DNA of 64,000 nt from positions 12,287,495 to 12,351,494 of the forward strand of contig CM053251.1 of the NCBI GenBank assembly GCA_028583405.1. The letters run 5' to 3'. Below the pieces are notes generated by a model. That model was not told where the DNA came from. It worked only from the letters and a program-made list of their open reading frames with translations, and did no database searches. A program made the position numbers and the translations under genes. Positions 1-11,935 of this stretch are shown here, one piece after another. The stretch comes from Pogonophryne albipinna (Eukaryota; Chordata; Actinopteri; Perciformes; Artedidraconidae). Positions within the stretch are counted from its first letter, which is position 1. Every line of letters begins with the position of its first letter.

Positions 1-84
1 TGCCTGTAACAATTCAGCTTACATTTTTTTACTCTTAAATAGATTTCCTTCATGTTAACCCATATTGTCGCCAATCATTTTTAG

Positions 85-165
85 CTTGTCAGGATGTCCA
101 CGTGCCAGAAAGGGAGGTTTGAAGCTCACACCAAACAAGGATGACAAAGATGAGCAAGAGCTTAA
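85..165 (+). CDS. st18: st18 exon: end of a CCHHC finger plus acidic linker
   Basis: The acceptor is TTTTTAG before 85 and the donor is GTAAGA after 165. The first base completes a serine codon. The exon encodes [11 protein letters not shown] and then a charged linker ending in EQELK, whose last codon is split with the next exon. The final Cys of the finger is here; its other ligands lie upstream of the window. Confidence 0.8.
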
Positions 166-2640
166 GTAAGAGATTTTTTTTTTTCTTTTCATCCCATTTT
201 TGTTTCAAAAATAAAACAAGAAAACATTGTGAAAATGCGTCATGCTTTTACCCGGGGCATTATACCTGGAGGCCATTAAGTTAAACAAAGAAAAGAATAC
301 TTCTCGTCATAACATTAGTGAATTATTTTCAAAGGATTAGCAGGGTGTTTTTGTGGGATTTTTTCAGGGTTTTTTATTTTTTCTGAATGGAATATCTGGC
401 TTATTACTCTTCACTGAGTGCTTTCTTTATAATTATAGTATGTTAAGAAAATGTCGAATTGCCCGCTCTGATGGCATCGCACTCATTTGCAGCTTAATCA
501 TTGTCTGTGAAAGTGTTATTGAAAACAAAATAATGTAATTGATTTGCAGTTTAAATCCAAAGTCAGATATATGAGCCCTTGTTTACTTACATACATCTGG
601 ACAGAGATTTTTTCTTTTTAATTACTAATGCAAGGGCATGAGCTTAGGAATTAGACTGGAATAGATCTCATACACATTAAGAGAGAAAGGGAGAGAAAGG
701 GGGAAGGTAGCAAATGTCCCTAGATTATTGTAAACAGTGGGCCATATGGCATGCCTCCATTGTCCTCCTGCCTTGCATCAAGCTACCTACCTGTAGTAGA
801 TGTAAGTAATGGGACTGCTGTTGTTTTGTTCTCTAAGTGCTGCTGCTGTCGAGTAACAGAATGCTGAAACAGGCTTTTTGCAGCAGCACTCTAAAGCATG
901 TGTGCCATTTGTATCATCTCAGGTGACCTTTCACCTTTATCAATAAGGGAAAGGGTTAGCCACCTCCAAATTACATTCTTTCGCATGAGGGGATACATGA
1001 CAATTATCTGTAATTCATGTCACTCCATTACTGACCTGCAGAAAACAGGCCTGGAAATGCAACTGGCAAACTCTTAATGAAATACAGCATGACTTGTGCT
1101 TTATGTTTTCACGCACAAATATCATCAACATCAAAGCATTTGCACTGATCAGAGTGTACGCTCTAACTCAACTTGTAGTGGATTAGTAACTTATATTTAA
1201 ATGCGATTATTTTTGTTTTGGCGACTTCGTTTTTAATCAGCATTTGGCTGGATTAATCAACTTAATGGTTAACAAATCTTCCGGTCTAGTTATTACATTT
1301 TTTTTAATGATGTGGTTGTTATTATATGAGCAGTTAAATGTCTTTGTTTTTTTACGTTGCAAAGAAATGTTATTTAGTGCAATTTAGTTACATGTTTTCC
1401 TGCGTGAGTCAGCAGTGTTTACAACATGCACGACGCTGTGTGTTTCTGGTAGGTGTCCAGTAATGGGATGTGATGGACAGGGCCATATATCGGGAAAATA
1501 CACATCCCACCGCAGTGCAGGCAGTTGTCCACTTGCTGCCAAAAGACAGAAGGAGTCGTCCATCAATGGCTTGCCCTTTGCCTGGAAGTCCAATAAACAG
1601 GAACTGCCCCATTGTCCCCTGCCTGGCTGCAATGGCCTTGGACATGCCAATAATGTGTTTGCCACTCACAGAAGGTGAGGTCCTCCATTTTATCTGCTGG
1701 TCGACATGTTGCATTCTTACAATGGCGTCTTGACTCTCATTCACAATCTCCTACTGATGCTAAAGTGTTGTGATATTCTTCCAACTAAAAATGTCCATTT
1801 ATGACCTGCTGAATTAGCTTGTCGGGTTGCCCACTGAACGCACAGAGTATCAAGAAAAAGCACACAGAAGAAGAGATGATGACCATCAAACTGAAAGCCA
1901 GCAGTGGTAAGCTACTCCTAAACACAGCGTGGTTTAACAATATTCAAGCATATATATAGATTTATATAAAAAAATCGGTTTGAACACGTTAAATTGGATT
2001 ATATGCTTCAATTCAGGAGTGGAAAACAAAGAGGATATTCAACATTTGGATCATGAAATTAAGGAACTGAATGAATCCAACATGAAAATAGAAGCAGATA
2101 TGATGCAGCTCCAAACACAGGTAAATATCTACTATGACAAGATTATTTAATTCAAAACATCTTGCTCTCTCTATTTGGCAAATGTCTTATCATTTTTTTT
2201 TTTGTACCCGAAAGCAGATATCGTCTATGGAATGTAACCTGAGGACAATTGAAGAGGAGAACAAGATGATCGAACAGCACAACGACAGCCTTCTGAAGGA
2301 GCTCGCTCGCCTTAGCCAAGCTCTCATTAACAGTCTAACAGACATTCAGCTGCCTCAAATGGTACAGTAAGCTTTAAGAACAGACTCCTCTACAACTCAT
2401 TATATCTAACCTGTCCTGGAAGAAATCACATTTTATATGAAATGTCTTTTTCTGCTGTGCTGTTTTCACTAATAGTCAAACACTGTGTTTTTGTTGCAGG
2501 GACCCATCAGTGAGCATAATTTTGAAGCCTATGTGAACACATTAACTGATATGTACAACAACTCGGAGCATGAATACTCTCCAGAGTGCAAGGCCCTCTT
2601 GGATAATATCAAACAGGCTATTAAGGGCATCCATGTTTAA
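85..2640 (+). CDS. st18: st18 (MYT1-family CCHHC zinc-finger transcription factor), 3' part of gene, six coding exons
   Basis: Coding exons 85-165, 1453-1674, 1818-1906, 2017-2120, 2218-2361 and 2500-2640 join in frame with AG/GT junctions to give the last 259 residues; the 5' part is outside the window. The protein has the tail of one CCHHC zinc finger (LSGCPRA), two complete fingers of form C-x4-C-x4-H-x7-H-x5-C ([11 protein letters not shown] and [11 protein letters not shown]), a coiled coil, and a conserved C-terminus ending KQAIKGIHV. This finger type and the coiled coil are specific to MYT1, MYT1L and ST18, nuclear factors that bind AAGTT-like sites and control neuronal and endocrine differentiation. 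The paralogue is chosen by synteny: the next gene is clearly pcmtd1 and then sntg1, the partners of ST18, whereas MYT1 sits by PCMTD2 and MYT1L by SNTG2. Family is near certain; the paralogue is less so. Confidence 0.85.
1453..1674 (+). CDS. st18: st18 exon: two CCHHC zinc fingers
   Basis: The exon encodes [20 protein letters not shown], then [14 protein letters not shown], a short spacer, and [20 protein letters not shown]. The first finger is complete; the last Cys of the second is in the next exon. KRQKE followed by a W-K-x-N-KQE spacer is characteristic of the MYT1 family. Confidence 0.9.
1818..1906 (+). CDS. st18: st18 exon: end of last zinc finger and linker
   Basis: The exon encodes [20 protein letters not shown] and then [11 protein letters not shown]. 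It supplies the last zinc ligand and leads into the coiled coil. The donor is GTAAGC after 1906; the final glycine codon is split one base before the junction. Confidence 0.88.
2017..2120 (+). CDS. st18: st18 exon: first half of coiled coil
   Basis: The exon encodes a heptad-rich stretch including [19 protein letters not shown] and MMQLQTQ. It ends in phase 0 at CAG before GTAAAT. Confidence 0.88.
2218..2361 (+). CDS. st18: st18 exon: second half of coiled coil
   Basis: The exon encodes [20 protein letters not shown] and then the leucine-rich [20 protein letters not shown], ending LPQM. The acceptor is AAAGCAG before 2218 and the donor GTACAG after 2361; both edges are phase 0. Confidence 0.9.
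2500..2640 (+). CDS. st18: st18 last coding exon
   Basis: After the acceptor TTGTTGCAG the exon encodes [19 protein letters not shown], then a charged helix ending KQAIKGIHV and TAA at 2638-2640. This C-terminal block is strongly conserved in MYT1-family proteins. Confidence 0.92.
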   Translation, partial: GPISEHNFEAYVNTLTDMYNNSEHEYSPECKALLDNIKQAIKGIHV

Positions 2641-4660
2641 GCTGTAGAGCTACCAGGAGGTTTCTTTGACTTGGGATAATGGCACTAGATAGCTCTATTT
2701 GACTGAAGAGTGCTGGCTTGGCTGCATGTATAAGACGAGGCTTTTGGAAATGTGTTTGGCGTTTCCTGGTAAATACACTGCACTGAGAAAATGACCAGCC
2801 AGATTTGTAATGCTTTTACTGTTTCTGCATTCACTTGATATGTTTATCCTGGTGAGATTTGTACCCCTCTTCTTGCACTTAATTATTTTGTATGGTTTGC
2901 TTGATTTTAATCTGTATGTGTTCATGTCATTCTTATATTATCGCTATTTATTATTATTATATTTGTTCATCAGTGTATTTATTTCCTCGATTTTAATTTA
3001 TTTCTTGAATTGTAAATGCTTAATATTTGAGAAATCTGTTTCACTTTCTGCACATTGTAAATTTACATAGAAGCACATTCCAATTTCATGGCATACTTTC
3101 GCCATCTAGTGTTGAAAAGCATATATTATTATTGAACCATAAGTTGGATCTCCCTTCAAAGTAAAAAACCTACCAAAACGACTATGAATCGATATTTGTA
3201 AGCATTGCTTTTGCTTTCTTTATTGGAAACTGAATGTATGGTAAGACAAAGTGAACAATGAGATCAAAAAAATGCAATGCAACTGTACTGTACATTTTTC
3301 TTCTGAACCAGTAACAGCTGAATGCAACCAGGAAGTGACACTGAGCAAAGATGCAACATGATTCGCTGAAATGACTGTCAGATTCTGCTTGGCAAAGGGT
3401 GCCACAAGAAGAGTGCAACAAAAATCAAAAATCCACTTTTGTCAAGATGTCTTTTTTTAAATATAGATATTAAACTGCCTTCTGTGCACACACTTTGGAG
3501 TGTGCATATAGTATGTGCCTAAATGTATATGAATCCATAAAAGTATACGAGTACTATGTTTTGTGGTAGGACAGTATTATGTGGATGGTGTCTAATTTAT
3601 TATACAGTACAATTATTTTCATAGGAGGTTCCTGATGACTGTTTAAATACCGTTGTCTCAGTAGCTGTAATCTCAGAGTCAGGTTTTCAAATATCACGAC
3701 TGAGATTAAAAAGCCTGGTGTTTATTTTAACTCTTGCTAGCATGGAGAGGAAAACAAAAAAAGGAATTAATTAAACGACGTTTCCTGTTTTATCTTAAAC
3801 TGCTTTCAAGCCTTAACATCTCAACCAGTCTTATAATATTCTTGTAACGCTTGGGGCAGATTTGAATAGTAGCTATCTCAAGAATCGAGCTGTCTACCAT
3901 TCGGATTCAATCATTAAATGCAACAACAACAAAACAAAAGGAAAAAAAACAAATGAAAACATAGACAAATGGTAGTTGTTGGTTAATCAGTTATTTGTTT
4001 GCATCAATTGCACTTTTGTATTTTAATTATTTTGTGTTTTAGTACACCACACTGCCCTGGACTTTAACAAAAAAGGAGGGAATTTGGACAATGTAATCAT
4101 ATCAAAGTACATGTTAAAATGTTATATTAAATTAATCCTACAAGAAAATCTTTATTTGAGCAATACATTTTCATTTCTGCAAAAAGAAGTTTGTAGCCTA
4201 GGGCATTTTGAGAGAGAAAAAATGTAACAGCAAATGAGCCAAATTACCGAAAAAAAGGACCCTATTTTATCCAAAAACTCAATGTTGTATCGAACGTTAA
4301 TCTTAAAAAGTGAATTGAATCAAATTATTTAGACTTAATCCTTTATTTATAATTTATTATATTTAATTCCTATACCACACATTGTTTGCTCAGGAAGTTT
4401 TGTGAATGATATTTATTTTTTCCCTGTTAGTATTTTGATGTTTTGTAATGTGAAATGCTTTTTGTGGAACGATATTAGTAAGATATGAAATTGTATTGTA
4501 TTTTCTTTTCTTTTACATTAAAATGTAATGCTTTTTTTCTGTTGAAGTAGTTTGTAAATTGAAACTTCCTATTACTTTTACTATTTCATAATAAACAGAT
4601 ATGCGCTGTGTTGTACAGTTTGTGTATGGTAGAAATAAACTTTTCAAATGGTTGTGTGTT
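2641..4660 (+). other. st18: st18 3' untranslated region (probable)
   Basis: This AT-rich stretch after the stop codon has no supported coding exon. Two AATAAA signals at 4590-4595 and 4634-4639, the second followed by a GT-rich stretch, make 3' end formation near 4660 likely. The exact end is inferred. Confidence 0.55.
4590..4639 (+). terminator. Polyadenylation signals for st18
   Basis: AATAAA occurs at 4590-4595 and again at 4634-4639. GGTTGTGTGTTTTTCTC lies just downstream of the second, as expected of a GU-rich downstream element. Confidence 0.5.
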
Positions 4661-4975
4661 TTTCTCAAAGCTGCTGATGTTCACTGTGCGTCAAACGTAA
4701 ACCCGGTTACCCCAGAAGGATCCAGTAGGGTCTACCTTTTCCTTTGGCATTAGCGTCACCTAGTGTTAAATATGAGGTATTACATCTAGGATAACAAGGA
4801 GTGGTTAATGGAGTCAGGATACTAAAAGCTGCCGGGGTTAGACATCAAAGTAAAAAAGGTCATGTAATAGTTACGTCTCACCTTCCTTTTATTTGTAAAC
4901 TGACCAGAAAATACTTGAAATAAATAAAAAATATAATGCACACATTACACAATCATCTTCAATGCATTTAGTTTA

Positions 4976-5190
4976 GGGCTGCAGTGATTATTCATATATA
5001 AATATAAATATAAACTAATGATTATTTAAATGATCCCATTATTTTGTCAAACAGTTCAAAGCCCTAGGATATTTAGTGTACTATCACTTAAGACAAGGAA
5101 AAGCAGAATATCCCAACAATTATAGCTAATCTAATGATTAATAAAAAATCTGATAACATTTCTGTTAATTGAATAATTGTACAATTTGCC
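4976..5190. repeat. Degenerate copy of a common teleost MITE (GCTGCA...GATTATT type)
   Basis: It begins TAGGGCTGCAGTGATTATTC and continues with AATGATTATT and TCAAACAGTTCAAAGCCCTA-like text, the signature of a very common hAT-like MITE of fishes. Much diverged; boundaries approximate. Confidence 0.4.
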
Positions 5191-6989
5191 CATGTACAAT
5201 GACAGGTAACAAAATAAAAAAGTTAGACAGCTTTTTAAAAAAACGTCCCACAACACTAGTTACTGTAAGAAATAAACATATTCAAAGATGATCTTACTTT
5301 AGCTCATGTGCCCACTCATTAACTTAAGTGCATAAATATACCAATGATTAAATTAAAGGCAGACCACATTTGGTAAACACATGATCAATAGAAGTATCAA
5401 ATGCACAGCAAAAGCAGGAGGCTCATGAAACTGATGTAAGGTTTGAACTCCGAAAGCTTTTCCAATAAATCAAAGGGAGTCAAACCAGATTAAAAATAAA
5501 CGTCTAAATCAATTTGTGATCATAATAAGTAATCTTGCTACCCCAATTCACAGTGATTCCAATGATGTGGCTGGTTCAGATATATTGGTAAATGTACTCT
5601 GTATCGTTGTATTCAATGACTTTCATTTACGTGTGGAATTAGAGTCAGAATATGCCAGGCCCAACTGAAACAAAGGCAGCATTTCACCTAAATAATAGTT
5701 TAATTTGATATGTTGTAACAGCTCAGCATTCACAGAAAGAGGCTCTTGGCTCACACTCAAAACCACCACCAACAGAATGTATGTCATGCTGCAAGGGGCC
5801 ATGGTTTCCTGTATTGTATATGCTGTGAGTGTGTGTGTGGACCACAGACTGTATGTGTGTGTAGAGTGACAGCGCGGCGGTTCAGATCTATAAAGAAGCT
5901 TGGTGTCCACATACACTCTGCCCTCAGCTAACCTTGCTGTAGTCAACACTGTCTGTTTACATTTGTCTAATGATACAGACAGCTAAAAATAATTGGTTTC
6001 ATAGAAATAATATTAGAAGAAAGCATAGCCAAATATATCATCTTGAGTTTACTTTAAAGACATATATTGAGGACAGTGGGGTCATGAGGAGGAGTTTGCA
6101 TTATACAGTAATAGAAGTTACACATATCCATCTATACTATATTAGGACAAATAAATATAGCATTTAATAGTTATAACAAAAATAAATCAACACAGTATTT
6201 CTCCATTAGCTTTGTATTCTTGACAGTGTGGATGAAGTGCATGATCAAATATAGGGGAGGTTAGACTACTAATTTATAAATCCCTGGCTTCATATATCAC
6301 ATACTAATTATGACGCTAAACACAGGCCTTACTTGGAGTGGAGATGCGGTCTTTCATTAGTAAGGCCTGCTATGACCCTGCATGACCCGACTAATGATTC
6401 CAGAAATAGGTGCAGCATTCAATTATTTAAAAACTAGGATGGACCCATGAAACAGTCTGCACTCATGGTCTTGTGAGTAGGACTGAATTTGTCAATAAAA
6501 CCACGACTAAGGAACCAATATGTTTAACTCTCGATATCAAACTGCAGGAGAAAGGTCTTGATCTGTATACATTACTCATTTACTATCCATGCTATAAATG
6601 AACAAACATAGGCAGATATTCAGGATTCAGAAGTCTGAGCAAAGCCAGGTCATTTCCCCCAAACGTATTGAGTTTGTACTCAAAATCCTACTCTAAAACA
6701 AGTTATCTGCAGTTCCATCAGAGGATGAGGTGAAGCGAGGTCCCTGAAACCTCGCCTGTCTATTCCCACACTTCCAGAAAACCAGCTGCAGACTAAATTT
6801 AAAACCTTTCCTTTAGGGAACTGTGTGAGGTTACAAGTAGGGTGACATTTTCCAGGATCTTCCAATGTTGTTAAAGCAAAGGATCATAAACCAGCTTATC
6901 ACATCAATGTGGCAAGTTATACTATTCCTGAACTATATTTCTGTGCATGTATGCATTTACTTAACTTATATTGTATATAGACATGTATG

Positions 6990-7060
6990 GTCTGATAAGA
7001 TAAGGTAAGGCTTTAGTGATCCATAGATGAGAAACTTGGTTGTCGCAGCAGAAGGGTATA
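6990..7060. repeat. Retroelement 3'-end-like fragment
   Basis: GATAAGATAAGGTAAGGCTT, then TTAGTGATCC and GTCGCAGCAG, resemble the 'TTTATTGATCCC...GCAGCAG' tail of fish LINE-type elements in reverse orientation. Recognition by resemblance only. Confidence 0.3.
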
Positions 7061-7789
7061 CTAAACAAAAATACTATCTTAAAAAAAAAGAGCACTTAAA
7101 CACAAAATTACAAAAGCGACCGTGGTGTGGTGTGATGGATAGCAACACAGTGAGATAAATGTATATTGTAATAAAGTATAATAATTAAGTAAAGCATATG
7201 GCAGCCGAACCTATCTTTAAATGCCTGCAAGAAAATATGTCAAACTAGATTGTCTTGCAGTGGAAAATTACAACATAAACTGCACAAAGTAAAGCCAGAT
7301 TAAATCTTTTTTTCTGTAATGGATGTACTTATCTCTGTAGTGCAGTACACTACCTCATTAAAAATAATAATTGCCTACTGCTCCTGAAAACGTTTGATAT
7401 TAAAAGTGCTGTAAATGTAAAGCTACAAGTAGAAAGTTATTTGATACAGTAGACACAAGTGGATATTTATGAAATACAAAAGTAACGCTAGAATCAATAC
7501 GTTTTTATTTCCATACTTTCTTCCAATCTGACCACATCTGCTCTGTGTTGGATGTATTTGTTGTGCATTACCCCACTTTATCACAAAATATAACACTATT
7601 TATATGGTGTGTATACAACAGTGAAACAATAACTCAATCAGTAGAAGATTTTGCATTCAAAATCTTGCTTCAGTAAAACAATACCAAAATATACTTAAAA
7701 GTCACTAAAATAAAAGTAGGCTATTCATCAATTTGTATAGATAGATAGGCCTAGATAACTTTGAGCAACAGTGCCTCCCTCCACTGACA

Positions 7790-8010
7790 ACATGTCAAAC
7801 CACGTGACCTGTGTTTACATCCTCTGCTCAGCTGTTTCTTTCTTCTTCCACTTCGACACAGCAGCTTGCAGTTTACTTTACTCTTTCATCCCAAAAAGCT
7901 AACTATTGCGCACAGTTACCCCGCAGTCAGCCTCTGAAAGGAGACTGCATGAAAGTCGCTGTCTGACAGTCGCATTGCACACAGCATCCACTTACAAGGA
8001 GTGAGTTAAT
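7790..8010 (+). promoter_or_regulatory. pcmtd1: Probable pcmtd1 promoter and non-coding first exon
   Basis: The coding exon of pcmtd1 has an acceptor 156 bases before its ATG, so at least one non-coding exon lies upstream. This interval has an E-box CACGTGACC (7802-7810), pyrimidine-rich initiator-like sequence (about 7840-7855), raised CpG content and a possible donor GTGAGT near 8001. No transcript evidence; the cluster near 8810-8900 is a rival or second promoter. Confidence 0.35.
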
Positions 8011-8810
8011 GCGACACGACATTGTGAGTATTTTTCAATGTATTTCAAGCAAACTAACGAGTGTGCTTTTGAGTTCGCCGGTTTGTGTTGTTGACAGCGT
8101 AATATTTGAGTTGGGTGTATTAAAAGTGACCCACTATACTTGTTTTTTTGGCGTGTTTGCTCGCTGGCAGGATAAAGAGGTGAGCTTACCTAACCTGCTT
8201 TGTCTCTGTTTTGATGATGGCGCACTCAGGCCCTCTAAAGCTAAAGCTAGCCAGGTTCATTACAAACTCATATGGCGTTGTCCCGACACAATTTAACTTA
8301 AAAACAGTCACATTTAAACCTATTGTTTCACGTGTCAGTCGGTGCAATGTATGCACAGATGACACTGTGTTTGCGTCTTTTGTTTTGATTTGTCTCCGTG
8401 CTTTTAGTAGACTTTTTTTTCTCGGTCAATAACGTTTTCTGTAACATGCGGAAGAAGCTGTGTTATCTTATTTTATCGGTGTTTTCCTTAAAGTGATTTG
8501 GTGAAACAAGCAGGGATATTCTAGCATCTGTTTTGACAAACCGGTTTGGATTGTCGCTGCTTAAAGATTGAGGTTAATCGCAATGCAGAGAGAGAGAAGC
8601 AGAAACTGCGATTATGGACGACAAGTGGGAACAATAGCGGGACAAACACACTCTGTTTTTTTATTGTGTCAGCTCGTGTAATGGATGCTCGCTTTGCCAT
8701 ATTTCCCCACATATGTGACAGGAAACAGCCGACATTAATAGCGCTTGAAAACATTTCGTAAAAACTGTTGTTGTTTTGCTCCATCGTCACACGCAGTGCG
8801 AAGAAAGCGT

Positions 8811-8905
8811 CCCGGCAGCTGATTGGCTGACGGGCTGCTGTCTGTGTGGCAACCCCAACACGTGACCACGTAGCGAACTGATTGGCTTCATCAGGTGTCA
8901 GTTAT
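8811..8905. promoter_or_regulatory. CCAAT/E-box cluster upstream of pcmtd1
   Basis: Two ATTGGCT motifs (inverted CCAAT boxes, NF-Y type) about 60 bp apart flank CACGTGACCACG, an E-box of the USF/MYC/TFEB type. CpGs are frequent compared with the flanking DNA. The arrangement is typical of a housekeeping promoter and could drive pcmtd1 or an alternative first exon. Confidence 0.4.
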
Positions 8906-9012
8906 GGGATCCACTTGATGTTGAAAATTAAAACATCTTTATAAAGTAAAGCAACATCTCTGCCACAGGAGAAACTTTATTTTAGTTTCTTCTCAGAGAA
9001 ATTCAACTATTT

Positions 9013-9292
9013 TAGTGCTTCTCAAAGTGGGGTCTGTGGCACAACAGTTTACAGCGGCTCATACATTTTTAGATCCATTTATTTAAGTTGCCAAGACAAT
9101 TATTATTTAATCTAACACATCTTTAACTTATGTATCTTCTATCTGTAATCAATGTATATTGTGTTGTTCTTTCAATTACCTAAGTGTAAACAATAGGCTT
9201 TGTAGTATTATTCATACACATTGGGGTCCTCCATTTATATTATAATCTTGTAAACAGATTTGCGTTATAAAAATGAGAATCTCTGCCTTAGA
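9013..9292. repeat. Degenerate hAT-type MITE
   Basis: The left end TAGTGCTTCTCAAAGTGGGG and right end GAGAATCTCTGCCTTAGAG resemble the inverted 'CAGTGNTTCTCAA' termini of common hAT-derived elements. No clean target duplication seen. Confidence 0.35.
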
Positions 9293-9529
9293 GAATAATG
9301 CACACACTATGTTACAGTTCACTAAACAGCTAAAAAGACAAGGGGTCTTTATAACTACTGCATTTTGTCTGAATTGATAATTTGCAGATTATTTTCTTGT
9401 TTGGTCTTCAAACTGTCCAAAACTTAAAGGATAAATTATAGACTGGGATTTATTGGCAGAGATGATATATAAAACGCATAAGTATGTTTCTTTGTGTGTA
9501 ATCACCCTAAACTATAAGAGTTGTTTATT

Positions 9530-9785
9530 CGTTTAGATTAAGACCTCCATATTTACATAGAAAGCAGCTCCTCTTAACGGTTCCCACCATGTTGTTTTTC
9601 TACAGCCCAGAGCGACAGACCAAACACTGATTCTAGAGAAGGGCTCTCACATTTTCTGTAACTTGGAGGCCAACGTAGGTTTTCTGACACGTCGGTAAAA
9701 AAGGAGTATTTAGCAGATGGGTTATCAGTTGGTTGCAATCCTCAGCCTCACCACTAGATGTCACTTAAACACACACATTCAGTAA
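9530..9785. repeat. Old dispersed teleost repeat (unclassified)
   Basis: Phrases such as CCCACCATGTTGTTTTTCTA, GACCAAACACTGATTCTAGA and CCTCACCACTAGATGTCACT belong to a diverged repeat that recurs in many fish genomes. Class and ends unknown to me. Confidence 0.35.
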
Positions 9786-11804
9786 TTCAACTGAAACACA
9801 AGGAAAAATAAAACTGCAGATCCCCATAACTGAAAAAGGTCAAACTATTATTTGTGAAGCATCTAAATGATAGCAAATCCTAAAGATAAGAGATGCAACC
9901 ATTAATGTTTAAATAATCTATAGTAAAGTAACTGTTATTATCTTTCCAAAACACATTTAATTCAATATAAAGACAAAGAAAAGCAGCAAACATTCCAGAA
10001 GGTAAAACCAATATAGTTTTGCTGTACGCACACGAGAAGCATGAATTTAATCAAAATGTAAACCATGCAAGATGCAAACAAGTGCAGGTTCACTATAGTT
10101 GCCACACGCAGGGAAATACACTTTTTCTTGAGCTAAACAATTCTGTCACATGTATCCCCAAACTGTCTGACCTTTTTAACATGCAGCAACATGTAAAGGG
10201 TGCAGAAGAGACTAAGAAAAACAACAGCAGTTCTTCTCACTGTTTTAATGTTGTGACACACTCCCACATGCACGCGGTTCCTGTTGTTAGTGTGGTACAA
10301 GAAACGCCTCAACGGTCGCATCCTCTGGCGGTTTTTAGGCTAATTATCTCAGAGTCCAGTGGTCAGTTGTATGAATAGAGATGCGAATACATTTCTATTC
10401 AGCATCATAAGATCCCTAACACTAGGCTGGGGGTGGAGTCATAGGAGAATGCATTTTGTTACCAAATCAAAAGGTTTTACCCACTGCTGAGCATGTTCAG
10501 AGGTTTTCTCAGCAGTTTCTCATATTCCAGACAGATGGTACTAAACAAGGCGTTGTAATAGCGAGTGACTCATTAGACTCAGGGACATCCTGTGTATCTT
10601 TAGATATAAAAGTGCTGATCTGAATATACCGCTAATCTTGCCCAAAATCGTACAACTATAGAGAAACACATACAATAAATGGCAAATATTATTTTTAGAA
10701 AGTAGAAATCGGTCTTTGAATATTAAAAAGAAAAGTCCATTCGTCTCACAAGACTAACTGACTTGTACAAGTCTGATAATAGATACATGTTGCATTTTTT
10801 TTTTGCAAACTTTCTGCAGTGACCATCTGCCCCTTAGAATATATGCAAGAGGAATTATGCGTACAATGTTTCCCCTGGGGTAAAGACTAGAGGTCAGTAG
10901 GTTGTTTACATTTAAAGGATGTATCCTCTGAGGACCAAACACTTGTTTAGCAAACAGATTTTGAGAAACTATTAAAAATGGGATATTTTGTTGTAACAGT
11001 GGTGCTAGAAAAAAAGGTCATTGGGTGACCAAAAATAATTAGGATTCATCGTCAGCTTTCAATGTAATTCCACAAAGATTCAATGGGATTGGTTCATCAG
11101 TTTGAGTTATTTTTTGTGAAAGAAAGTGTTCAAGTGGATGGTTTGACCCGCTGGTGGCTGAAAAATATGTACAAATTAAATTACAAAGGTCAAATTTATG
11201 TTGGTTTAGAATTACAATATAATGTACATGGGATTGAGATTAAAATCTCACATTTCCTTTTTTAGTGGCTTCTTTGCACAGAGGAATACTCTGGTGTGTA
11301 AGACTTCAAAAACATCATTCAACTCAGGTACCTTTGCAGCGAAACAAATGAGCGCTTCGATGTAATTTGCATTTTGGAGAGCACATTTTCTCACATGTTG
11401 TATTAATAATACATTTGACATTGCAGAGAAAAGGGTTCCAGTATGTATCCATAGAGCCAGATCTCATTAATTGCACATTTTCAAGTATTTTATCTGATGT
11501 AGTATATCCTTTAATGCGAAAATAACATGCTGGCATTTTTGTGCAGTGAATATAATACAAATCATTCACCCACTGGCATCAAGAAATGTACATTTAAAAA
11601 GGCAGGATTTGTATATGACAAGTTATTATAAAAACATTTGGTAACCATTCATCAAAATGATTAATTTGTTATGTCTTTTCTAGCTTTAAGCACAAATCAT
11701 TACTTAGCTGTCAGTCCATTACAAATGCTAATGTCACACTTCTGACTGCAGGTTTAAGTCAAGATTTATTGATGAATGTGTATTTTTAAAATATGTTTTG
11801 GGCC

Positions 11805-11935
11805 AGAGTGAAAGAGGGAGACAGAGGGGAGGACATTGCCTGCAATGTTTGGCCGGCTAGGGATTCTAACTGCCTTGCAGTGGTCACTGTATATGGGCTG
11901 CCAGCTCTAGCTAGCTATCCGGCAGCCCGAATGTG
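11805..11935 (-). mobile_element. Degenerate tRNA-derived SINE fragment, reverse orientation
   Basis: A purine-rich AGAGGGAGACAGAGGGGAGG start, a B-box-like CTAGGGATTCTAACTGCC and an end TAGCTAGCTATCCGGCAGCC match in order the reverse-complement layout of a common fish tRNA-headed SINE ('...GGATTCGAACC...AGCTATCCGGC...'). Heavily mutated. Confidence 0.45.

Larger units (their letters stand above)
4661..7790. other. Spacer between st18 and pcmtd1; no supported gene
   Basis: No conserved exons seen. It holds an old GCTGCA-type MITE copy (4976-5190), one short signal-peptide-like open frame (5623-5802, minus) and a retroelement-tail-like piece near 6990-7060. The rest is unremarkable AT-rich DNA. 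Confidence 0.6.

Noticed and set aside
1409..1744. 111-codon minus-strand frame across the st18 zinc-finger exon
   Set aside because: Shadow of a strongly conserved coding exon on the plus strand.
5888..5895. CTATAAAG as a TATA box for the minus-strand signal-peptide frame
   Set aside because: TATAAA is on the plus strand, the wrong orientation for that frame.
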